A stretch of 64,000 nucleotides of DNA from Selaginella tamariscina (Eukaryota; Streptophyta; Lycopodiopsida; Selaginellales; Selaginellaceae). Below the pieces are notes generated by a model. That model saw only the letters and a list, made by a program, of their open reading frames with translations. It was not told the origin of the DNA and searched no databases. Every line of letters begins with the position of its first letter. The stretch's first letter is position 1. Shown here piece after piece: positions 33,165 to 42,794 of the stretch. The stretch covers positions 708,522 to 772,521 of the forward strand of contig PUQB01000040.1 in the NCBI GenBank assembly GCA_003024785.1, written 5' to 3'. Position numbers and translations under genes: made by a program.

Positions 33165-35670
33165 AGATGATGGAGTGGACCACGCAGAACAAGCCGGTAA
33201 CCATCTAGCACGTTCGGGTGCGGTACGAGGGCCAAAATAGGAGCGTGGCGCTCGTGGCCCCCAGATTCTCCAGATTTTGAAGAGTTGATCAGCAAACCCA
33301 ACGTGCGAAGGGTGCGGAAGTAGATGCAACTGCTCAGACTTTTCAATGCCCCTTGGGGAGAAGTGGAGAAGCCCGGATTCATAGCGTAGGCCAGCCAATT
33401 CATCCAAACCGTACATCTGGAGATGGGGAAAACCAAGTGAGAGGAACTACGATTCAGATTAGGCGGCTTTGCGAGCTTCTACATCGATCTCAATCAGCTA
33501 GCCACAATGTTCTGTCTATAGGAAAATGGCACACTCTTGGACGACCTGGGAAAACCCAAACGCCAGTGGTTCCCCACCAACCAGGATGAAATTGCAATGT
33601 TCCGACTCTCCATATAGGAAGGGGATGAAGTGGACGAGTTCCTGGCGCTTACGGTGTTTATGTTCACTAGAAGGACAGAAAGGCGGGTCGCCACGCGACT
33701 AGCGAGCACCCTCTGCAGCGTCTGGGAAGGAGTCGTAGTGGACTGGGCAAATTGCCTCAGGCACTACATGATACCAGCCCTGACCCGCGGCATCAACGGG
33801 ATCCAAAAGGGAATCAGACAAAGGCTCACAACGGCGGGCCACTTCAGCGTGATGATCACCTGGATCGTCAACCGAAGCCTGATTCTCCTACCGGAGTAGT
33901 TCTACTCAGACACCATCAGGAATTGGGGGTAGGAGAACAAGCGGGCCCCAGCCAAACCAAAGAAGGGAAACAGCCGGACACTCTGGAGTCTTCGCAAAAA
34001 GTGCGAGAGAAGACTCCCCTGCGGAGCAAGCCAAGGGAAGAGGACCACAGGGAAAGGATCAAAGGGCCTCCACCACGGTGTCCCCACTAGCAGCTCTCGG
34101 AGCAGAGGCCCCACCAACCAAGGCCTGCGGAACACGGGGGAGTGCTCCGTCAGCCCCTCGCAGGTCAACGAAGGGAATAGCGAGGAGACACAGGCAACGT
34201 GCTAAAGGGACGTACAAATACTTCAACGCGAAGGGGCTATGGACCTCTACAGTGCATATGGATCTTTCCAAGGCCTTTGTTAAAGGTAAAATATTAGGAG
34301 CATAGGACGTCCTACTGTAGAGAGAATAAGGGTAGGAAGGTCCGTAGTAAGCATGGAAGGAAAGGCTGTGGAAGAGGAAAATCCTTACCAAGAGGAAAAG
34401 GTAAGGAAAAGGAAAAGGAAAAAGGTAAAGGATGACGTGGCGAGAGGAAGAGTAGTTAAGGGAAGTTAGGGCAACGAAGGAAGGGTCTCCATTTGAAGTT
34501 CTAGCAGGAGATAAAGGTTCTCTACACTTTGTCTTTTGTATTCATGTTAGTAATGAAAGGTGCATATTATAAGATCTTGTGTGTATGAATGTGTACTCTC
34601 AATGAATGGATCTAACAAGGCAATAGCCAAAATCCGTTCTTGCCCTTGACTTCGGAGACCAGTCATAGTGGCACTGGAAGAAGTCTGATATATATACAGA
34701 TATATTGAGAGTTGAGAAAGGAAAGGGTTGAGCCTTTCCTGTACATTGTATGAAAGGTTTCCTGTCTGCGTGAAGGAAACAAGTTAAATAGGAAAAGGTG
34801 AGGCAGAGAGCCCTTTTCCTGTTTAACAGCCTTCGGCCAAATCCGGAAGTCCATAGCGGTGTACAATGGGTTGGATCTCCCAGGGGTTATCACGGAGCAC
34901 GATGCAATAATACCAGGAGCTCACGGATAACTACCAAACCGCTCAAAAGGAGGCCCGAAAGTACTCGGACCAGCTTATCAAGGAAATCCACCTTTGGGAC
35001 ATCACGGAAGTCGAGAGGAAGCAAGTAAAGGAGACGTGTCAACAGTTAATCGATAACTTGGATCAGCTACAAATCAAGTATGACCACATCCAAAAGCTCC
35101 ACGACCAACTAGGACAGGAGTTTGAGCAGGTCACAGCGGAGAAGGAGCGATAGGTTTTGAGTTGGGATCCACACTTGAGCAACGTGAAGCAGAGCTCAGC
35201 TGGGTCCACCAAGAGCTGTCCGTGGCCAAAGAAGAGCTGAACAGAGCCACCAGTCAGCTCGAAATCATCCCCACATCTTCCTCAAAGAGACCCACGGCTG
35301 AGTCGTATGGAGCTCTGGTAACCATCTCCCCACTCGTGGAGTGCCAACCATTCAAAGAACTGTTGGACTCGGCACGAACCACCAGGGAGCTAGAAGTACA
35401 CACCCAGCTACAGGCCCAACTCCTCGTGGCAAGGGAATAGGAGCTGCAACACTCGCGAGAACGGGCACAGGACCTGGAGGGTTAGCTCAAGCAGGCTCGG
35501 AAGCAACAGGCAGGGTCCAAGGCAAAGCTCCGGAGGGTGATCACGCTACGGGAGGCGACCATCACCACATTAAAGACCACGCTAGCTGCAACAGAGAACG
35601 AAATTGCCATGTACTGGGAGCTCCAAGGGGCAGATGCCTAGAGCACATGGTCCGAGAACGTGCCAACGAA
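33165..35670 (+). pseudogene. B3 extra 3' ORF, interrupted by LTR C
   Basis: Third copy of the family's extra gene. Pieces: MMEWTTQNKPVTI (33168), VALVAPRFSRF (33248), GDEVDEFLALTVFMFTRRTE with CRHYMIPAL-like sequence (33620-33900), then after the inserted LTR SIAVYNGLDLPGVITEHDA (34850-34905) and a long Glu/Gln-rich coiled coil (34920-35660) with ELSWVHQELSVAKEELNRA and EVHTQLQAQLLVARE. The longest view of this protein: N-terminal globular part, central helix, C-terminal coiled coil of over 200 residues. No homology recognised. Confidence 0.5.
34273..34833 (+). mobile_element. Solo LTR of family C with perfect GCCTT target duplication
   Basis: LTR 34278-34828 (551 bp) begins TGTTAAAGG and ends CCTGTTTAACA, a 7-bp terminal inverted repeat with TG...CA ends, flanked by GCCTT at 34273-34277 and 34829-34833. 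B2 (reverse strand, near 21655-21670) has the empty site. No internal region remains, so the family cannot be placed; the ends and size suit a Ty1/copia or small Ty3 LTR. Its first about 170 bp recur at 60892. Confidence 0.88.
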
Positions 35671-35694
35671 TAAGTCCGGGCATCTGGTTCACGG

Positions 35695-36377
35695 TGGTTC
35701 AACACCATCACACTGCCAGCCGGCGGGGATGCCAACTAGTGTGGACAAATGACAGGACAAAGCGCCGGATAAGGGAGGTACTTTAGGTACGAAATGATAG
35801 CGACTGATGTTAGGCGGCGGCGTAACCAGGCGTAGATCCGATCGTCCGGACCAACTAACCAGGGTACGGAGGACAGCATGCATGAGGGAGGCGCATAAAT
35901 GTGACAGGCAGGACTCTGACACCAAGCGGCAGACCAGTGGGAAGGCGCCACCTGTATCTAGGGTCTAGCGGTAGGTAACCCACTATATAAGCCGGAAGGC
36001 AGGTAGTGGGTCAGGGTCTTTTAAGAGTCAAGTCTGCGTCTTATATCTTGCTCCTCTGTCAGAGATAGTTTGTACTCAGACAGTAAATATATATATCCAT
36101 TTTCCTTCGATTCACCTTACAAGCGGGCATTCCCCACTTGCCCTACTCCTGGGCCCAGCAACACTCTCTGCCAAGTCACTTCAATAGAACTTTCCCTACC
36201 TATGCATGGGCCCTCACGACATCTGGGTAGAGGCCATCCAATACCTCCATTACTCTTGAGGTAAGGCCCGGCTTGCCGGTTCGGACCCCCAGAGTTGGAC
36301 ACCCTCAATAGCGTCCTGGCGACCACTGCAGCTTCATAAGAAGCACCACATCTGGCCTGCGAAGTCCCCGACGACCA
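35695..36377 (+). repeat. 3' LTR of B3
   Basis: 683 bp, TGGTTCACGG...CGACGACCA, with TATA box CACTATATAAGCCGG near 35980 and a TTTTCCTTCGATTCACC block. It is the clearest B LTR for defining family ends (TGGT...ACCA). Confidence 0.85.
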
Positions 36378-37300
36378 ACAAGAAAACTAAATTAGCAATT
36401 TTTTTTAAAGATAAGTCTTTTTTGCTAAAAACAACTTGACCCTAAAATCAAGTTTATCCACATGAAAATTCTTGAGCAGTTTGTTAAGAAGAAATGAATA
36501 AGCTAGCTTCAAAACTTACATTATTTATTAACAAAGCATGTTATAACAAATTACAACCTACGTTTTGATTTTGTAAGTCATAAAGCGTGTTTTTATAACA
36601 GGTTTTGAAGTAAGACTTCACTGTGGGGTTGACGTGTATAATTCATTAATGTCCATGCCGTTCAATTTGAAATTAACGTATACCTCAATTATATATGCAT
36701 GCATGATATATATGTAGATGAATGAGCATAAGTGTATTTATATGTTGTTCTATAATGTGTGTGTGTGAGCGCGCGCGTGTGTGTATGTAATTAATTGAGG
36801 CTATTTTAGCTACCACTCTCTTGGCACTCCCAAGCGCGAAGTGAAGTGTACATGCGAACAGAAATAACATTTAATATTTGATATTACTTGGGTGTTTATT
36901 CACTTTTCAATATTGTTAATTTGTTAAATCGTTTAGGTCATAACTAAACACCCTTTCCAATATTCCTCATTTATTACACATTTAGGCTGGAATCTTGACA
37001 AGTTGGGTTTCCAATGGTTAATAAAAATATTGCAAAGGTTGGATGCTGCATACATCTTCGTCTTTATGATTTCGTTGTTGTGCCATTTGGTTGACTTTGG
37101 CCCAAATGATTTTTAAGAGCACGGTGAACAAACTTGTTAGAGAAATATGTTAGCTATCGCTGTTAGCTTTATCCATGACGGTGCTGTTTTAACTGTAGGA
37201 GCTGGTTCATAGGGCGACGGTCTCTTTTCCTTATGCACAACCATTCTTAGACTGAAACTGCTTTCCAAAGATTGGTTTGCTATTAAAATTCTAAGAAAAT
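36378..37300. other. AT-rich spacer with a small foldback
   Basis: No gene seen. At 36507-36610 a 104-bp segment starts CTTCAAAAC and ends GTTTTGAAG, a possible MITE or foldback without a clear target duplication. A short GTGTGTGTGAGCGCGCG run lies at 36758-36785. The segment may be original host sequence left of the D element. Confidence 0.35.
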
Positions 37301-37733
37301 ATGCAAGTTGTAACTAAGATGGGCATGGCTATAGTCCCATTTCTTAATAATTAGCAATTTTAGCTATTTAATTAGCATTTTCTAATATTAAAGGAATATT
37401 CTTTAGAATATATGTTTGAAAACAGAATATTCTTTAGAATATTCTATTTTGTATTCGACCCTTTAATAAATTATAGCATTCATTGAACAAAAATTAATAA
37501 CATTATAAAAGTAGAAGGTATTAAATTATATAATATATTGCCTAATATAACAATTAAGGAAGAGCATAAGAGGTACATTATAAATATTGATGTTGTTATT
37601 AAAATGTTAATATTTAAATATAACATTATTAATTAAAATTTGTAGTAGTAATATATAATATACAAAATCTTATAATAATATAGTTAATCTTCCATATCGT
37701 TTTTTAAATTTATATAGTTAAGTAAACAATTTG
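37301..37733 (+). repeat. Left terminal inverted repeat of D
   Basis: 433 bp, AT-rich, inverse of 51708-52142 and 61892-62323 with only scattered substitutions and short indels by eye. Its end is followed at 37734-37761 by a degenerate second copy of the first 28 bases (ATGCACGTTGTAACTAAAGTG...), i.e. a subterminal repeat of the very tip. Confidence 0.88.
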
Positions 37734-37761
37734 ATGCACGTTGTAACTAAAGTGGGCATGA

Positions 37762-38120
37762 TACGTGAAAATGGGAATATAAAATAAATTACTAATTAAT
37801 ACTTAAGTTTTAATTATTAATTAATCATTTAATTAATATGTAATTAAGCCTTAAATATTAATTAATTAATTAATTAATCCTTCAATAACCTTATTTAGTA
37901 AGGAATATTCCTAAAATATCTTAGAATATTCATATTATTCTAAAAATAGTTTACAATAATGAAGAAATACTATCAAACATAATTATAAATGAAATCATTT
38001 TCTTATCAATATGTTAATTTTTTTATAAATACTTTCTTCCTATCATACAAAGAAATCTTCTTATTTTGTCTAAATCATCACTCTCCGAATTAATCAAATC
38101 ATTTTGGTCAATATCTTGAT
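37762..38120. other. AT-rich spacer inside D
   Basis: TTAATTAA-rich sequence between the terminus and the phosphatase gene; it would carry the 3' UTR of the minus-strand gene. No ORF or motif is recognised. Confidence 0.5.
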
Positions 38121-38124
38121 GTTG

Positions 38125-39008
38125 TTACCACCACTTAACACTCTCACGAATGCAATTGGGAGTTGCAATCCTTGTTAATACATAAGATGTGATAAGAGAA
38201 GGTCTGCATAAAGGCTCATCTAAAAACTGACGTTCCTTAAGAATAAATATTAAAAGCACCCGGTTGCTATCCTTCATTTTATAAAATTCAATATCACGAG
38301 AAAGAAAAGCTTCAGGAAATTTATGATACGGTGGATACTGCTCACAAAAATTTTCGAGATTCTTCTTTCTGAGGCACGTATCCAAGTAGTTCACTAGCTC
38401 ATCCATGATATCGGTATCAGAATATGGATCGAAAGTGATTGGATGAATACAAGCAATGTTTTGGTTGAGCACAGCCTTCTGAGGAGAGTCGTCTACTACT
38501 AACATCTGTGCGTTCTTCATTATCCTTAAGCGACTGATCTCCCCATGAGTCCCAATTATTCTTTCATTCTTGAAGAAGTATAGCTGCTTTCCTTTCTTAT
38601 ATTGTGAAATTCTAGAGGTTTATAACATATTCGCTGGTCAAAAATCCAATCTTTACGAATCACCTCTTCTGCAACACTACAATGTTTCTTAAGTAAATTC
38701 AACAGCGGTGTTAAGTTATGAATATGCATGCATGACCAAATCCTCACAAGCGCACCCATCTCCTTAAGCTTTTGAAAGAGACGATCCAACCCTGGACGAA
38801 AAATAATATCATATCGAAATTTACCATGACAAGGAATGAAATCTCCTTGTTTGATTTTTTTTTTCCTATCCTCGGGCCTTTGTCGATGAAGCAGAACACC
38901 ATTGACATCCAACAACACAATATGGCCATGAGTAACATGAGATAGCATTGCCTCTTGAATACTTTGCATATCACTTGTTTGCTCCCTTTCACATTTATCC
39001 GTTGCCAC
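38125..39008 (-). pseudogene. FCP1/NIF-type HAD phosphatase, one frameshift
   Basis: Two overlapping minus-strand frames make one HAD protein. 39008-38610 carries motif I in HIVLLDVNGVLLHRQRPE and the FRPGLDRLFQKLKEMGALVRIWS block (motif II Ser region). 38600-38125 carries GKQLYFFKN and motif III/IV MLVVDDSPQKAVLNQ. The frame changes once near 38610-38620. Layout and the FRPGL and DDSP motifs fit the FCP1/SCP (NLI-interacting factor) family that removes phosphate from phosphoproteins such as the RNA polymerase II tail. The usual DxDxT is DVNGV here; Asn at the second position is known from a plant FCP1-like subgroup. An upstream exon may lie in 39009-39240. It is inside the transposon, so it is probably captured or co-opted cargo. 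Confidence 0.72.
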
Positions 39009-39467
39009 TATCTCGTTGCCTATCCCTTCATCATTTAATTGTACATCATCTTTACAAGATTCAGATATTGCATGCGCTAAGAAATTGATTTCGGAATTGA
39101 AGCCAATAAAAATGATGATGAAGTGGCCCCCATGGTAACGATGTTTTGAGCTGCATTATTATCCATTTCCTGCATGAACTCTGTCATTCTGACATGTGGC
39201 ACAAGAAATTGTCGCCAAACCCCTCTCTTACCTCATGCCAATGCTGAAAATCCATATTCTCAATTGTTTTATTACATTTGCAAAATGATAATTAGCTGAC
39301 CTTAAAATTATCAAGGTATATTATTTACCTTGTTAAATGTGTGACCCATGTTTGAACTAAAAGCTTCATTAATCCTTGAGAATTTATTTTCTGTACAAAT
39401 ATAAAAGAAATATACAAAAATGCCTTATGTTACACTCATTTACAACTATTCGTCACTCTACAATTCA
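39009..39467 (-). other. Spacer or upstream exon between phosphatase and methyltransferase genes
   Basis: The minus strand encodes LAHAISESCKDDVQLNDEGIGNEIVATDKCE running into the phosphatase frame from about 39090, so its N terminus may start further upstream through an intron. Beyond 39240 nothing is recognised. Confidence 0.4.
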
Positions 39468-42170
39468 TTACAATTCTTCTTTATTACCTTCTGAGTGAGG
39501 CGAAGAAGGTCTAAGCCGCTTGTGAGATGGTTCAAGATCTTCTGCATCTTCTATTGATGTTTCCATGGGTCCTGGAGTGTGCGAATGTTCTGTACTCCTC
39601 GAGATAACTTCCGGTCTAATATCTGATTGAAGTTCGTTCTCAGACTCCGAGATTGAACCAGATTCACCTTCAGAGCTATCGCACTTATCTGGAGGGAACT
39701 TTCTCAAATACGCCTTTATGGATTCGTTGGGGTACTCAGTTGAGACCCAATCTATCCACTTGTTCAGGTCCTCAACCATGGTCTTATCCTTTTCAACGGC
39801 AAACACACATGTATGCCGAAGGTAACACTCCTTCAAGACGGACCCCCTAGTGCAGTAGTCAAAAACCCACGCATCACTGTGAGGACCCCTGATCAAGTTG
39901 ACGATGCTCCGTGCCGCTTGACTTGTAATGTTTGGATAACGTACATTGCCGAATACGTCACTCACCTATCGGTGTATCGGATGGAGGTTCAGGGCCGTTG
40001 GAGTGCAAACAGATGCCTGGCCAGTCATTTGGAAGCTTGAAATTGTTTGGCGCATTCCTAACAACAAGTGAACAACGGTATCAATGCACTGGGATTAGCA
40101 TCGTTCATATAAATCCTGTCCAACGATGTCTATTCTTCTTGGCGAAGGCAAAATCGGTCGCAAGAATCAAGAAATAAATACCTGAAAAAGTAGGTATCAG
40201 TGAAGAGCGCAAGCATGAATTCAATAATAAATACCTTCTATGTATATGCTTGCACGGCTAAGTTTCTCCACCAGATCCTCTAGTGCCCTATCTGTCGAAA
40301 GATTTTTTGACACACCGCCGATCCATCACGAACAATTGAAACGGTTTCCTACAAGCAGTGATGTTTACCCCATAAAGTCTCCGAATCTAACAACAAACAT
40401 CTGTAGGGCTTGTCGTGATTCGTAGCATCCTCCTTTATAAGGTTCAATTCGGTTCTCCGCTGCTGAAGGACTGCCATAAGAGAAGGCGTCATCCCAATGT
40501 TCTCCTTTTTGGCGTTGGCGTGCAATAGATTCTTGCCTAGATCTTCCGATTGGTTCACCCATTCGACAAGCATATCATCGTTCGTCACATGCAAATATTT
40601 GCTGACCTCTTCATATGTTGAAGTCGAGGTCCAACCCAGTTTGTGGCAGTGTATTCCCAACCACTCCTTGAAATGCCTGACCGTCTTCAACTCCATTGCC
40701 TTGAGATGAAAAGGAGAGGTTGGGCTGCTGTTATTAATTTGTAGTTTGCCATCGATCACCAAATCAGCCAAGACTTCCATCTCCTCCATCGTTGTTCCAT
40801 TTAAAGGCTTCAACCATGTGAGCTTGAAATCGTTGTCTACATCCTTTGTAGATTGAACAGACTTAGCCTTCGGCGTCTTACTGGGTTTCTTTGCAGACTT
40901 TTCTGAGGGCTCCCCTTCACTTGTCTGCTTCTTCTTCAGTGTTCCTTTTGAAAAGGATTCCATAATCCCCAACCATTTGGCAAAGATCCTATCTTCGGGG
41001 CAAGAAATCAACATCATCAGAAAGGATGTTTCCTTCCCGCCCAAACAATTTGCTTACCCGGTAGTTCGCAGATTGTGTATTTCCTGCAGTAGCTCTTTGT
41101 GGTCGCTCAAGAGATTCCCACACGGCTCGCGTGTGTTTGAACTTCTCCCATATTTTACTATTGTAGTGGTTGGTGTCTGCAGCGTCCCATTCCGCCGATA
41201 ACTTATGGTACTACTCGATTGTGAGATTTGGCTTAGCTAAAAACGCCGATCTTTTTGTCAGCTTCTCACGGGTATGCTCGGAAAGTTTTGTTGCCATAGT
41301 TCCTTTGTTGTGTTCGTCGAGAAGTCGTTGGGCTGCCATTATTGTGTGCTGGCCACTAATGATGTAGTACTTGATAGATTTTTTATTCTCCGTCTGAATC
41401 TTCATGAGTTGTTCTGGTGTTGTGATCCAGACTTTGTCAGCGCCCTTCCTTCTTTCATAATATGGACATAAAACAGCATTATGTGGAACGGTATAAGAAT
41501 TGTCGTCCTTCATCTTCTCCATGAGCTCAGCTACACGTTCCTGGTTGAGTGGCCTGTAATTGAAGTTTGGGTTGACGCTGCAATATTTAACCCTACAAGG
41601 ATAAATCTTTTCATCCAACATCATTTCCTTGTGACTTATTGCAGCATGAGATGCCACAGGTGTAGCTGACAAAACGATTGATGATTTTCTTTTGTGATCC
41701 GAATCAACATGTGTGATCCCCGACTGCAGCTGTTCTAGTGTTCTCGGCACACTCTTCCAGCTCCCGAAGCTTCCTAAGCAAATTGAACGTGATCTGTAGA
41801 GAACCTGAGACCGAGCCACCCTCTCAATCTCCCTTATGATGTCGCTGTGTTCTTCTTCAATGTGAAGAGGGAAGATTGCTCCACTTGCTGATTTTCTGTA
41901 TTGTGAAGCAATATCTCCTGACAATACACCTACTCGATGAGTCTGAAGATCTTCGAAGTAGACATCCAGATTGGTCCCCTCCATAGATGGGCTTTCGTTG
42001 AGTTGAAGAAGAACTCCAAGGTCAACATCATTAGTGAACACGTGAACGTCATTATCCACAAGTCGACAAAACCACCCGAAATTAATGTTGTAACTGGCGA
42101 CCTCTGGATCCGAGAACGTGACATTGGATGGAACAAGGCATATGTGTCAAGCATCGTTCAATCTGGGTTC
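39468..42170 (-). CDS. ParB-like domain plus DNA methyltransferase-like protein, multi-exon or decayed
   Basis: Minus-strand gene in at least three coding blocks. Block 1 (42170-41211) holds an N-terminal unknown region then a ParB/sulfiredoxin-like domain: FNYRPLNQERVAELMEKM (about residues 166-183 of the 42059 frame) and YYIISGQHTIMAAQRLL (231-247), the position of the ParB GERR box. Block 2 (41140-40365) is a Lys/Ser-rich linker and a helical domain ending PYRCLLLDSETLW, where a methyltransferase DPPY-like motif would be expected. Block 3 (39965-39468) has SDAWVFDYCTRGSVLKECYLRHTCVFAVEKD, fitting the DxFxGSG plus ExD SAM-binding pattern of N4/N6 DNA methyltransferases, then an acidic Ser/Glu tail. 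DxFCxRGS lacks the canonical Pro and Gly, so activity is doubtful. 40050-40350 probably holds further exons. Exon limits are not established. Confidence 0.55.
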
Positions 42171-42601
42171 ACAGCATACTTTGGGATGCTTGACTAGCAC
42201 ACCCACTTTCCATTTGTTTTGCTTGTCCATGCGATGTAACAGAGGTTAGTTTGACAGCAACCATGGTTATTCCAATGCGCTTCCCGTTTAGTTTGAAATA
42301 TGGCCAAGTTGATTCCAAAATCCCGCTGCCCATCTCTTCTTTTGCTCTTGTCTTTAATGTCACCTCAATTCCACATCTGAATACAAAAATGATTAGTTCA
42401 AGTATCCGAGTATAACAGATTTTATTTTAATTCTTACCCAGAATTTGACGACGACTCCATACTAATGACTCGATCTCCTTGTTTGATCAAATCGTCTTTC
42501 TGTAAAATAATACACTATGAATACAAATCATATAAAAACGCACACACACTTGTATAAACCCGAATATATAAAATAATACACAGAGAGAAGTAGACATAAT
42601 T

Positions 42602-42688
42602 AACTGTCCGAAGCTCACATTTGTGCTAGTGCAAAAGAAAGATAACATTTCGTTTTAGAACCACCACAAATGTGAGCTCTGGACAGTT
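42602..42688. repeat. Hairpin-forming inverted repeat
   Basis: AACTGTCC plus AGCTCACATTTGTG on the left is mirrored by CACAAATGTGAGCT and GGACAGTT on the right, leaving a loop of about 40 bases. The copy in the inverted arm (60703-60783) keeps both arms despite loop differences, so the foldback is maintained. It lies upstream of the ParB-like/methyltransferase gene. Confidence 0.7.
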
Positions 42689-42794
42689 TTACATAGATCC
42701 CTAGCTTTTACTCGAAATATTATGATAAGATGATAAAAGTAAATAAAATGAGATATGCAACTTATATACTAATACACATATATATTCACATGGA

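Larger units (their letters stand above)
31379..36377 (+). mobile_element. Family B3: 5'-truncated decayed Ty3 element with 3' LTR
   Basis: Begins abruptly in the RNase H tail (GKLHVSPYLLSRITSGKP). It continues through integrase (about 31640-32690), the conserved spacer (32900-33150), the extra ORF (33165-35670, interrupted by LTR C) and a 3' LTR (35695-36377). It supplies the uninterrupted sequence for both insertion sites in B1. Confidence 0.78.

Noticed and set aside
36507-36610. A MITE with CTTCAAAAC...GTTTTGAAG ends
   Set aside because: Inverted ends are only 9 bp and no target duplication is seen, so it is listed only as a possible foldback within the spacer.
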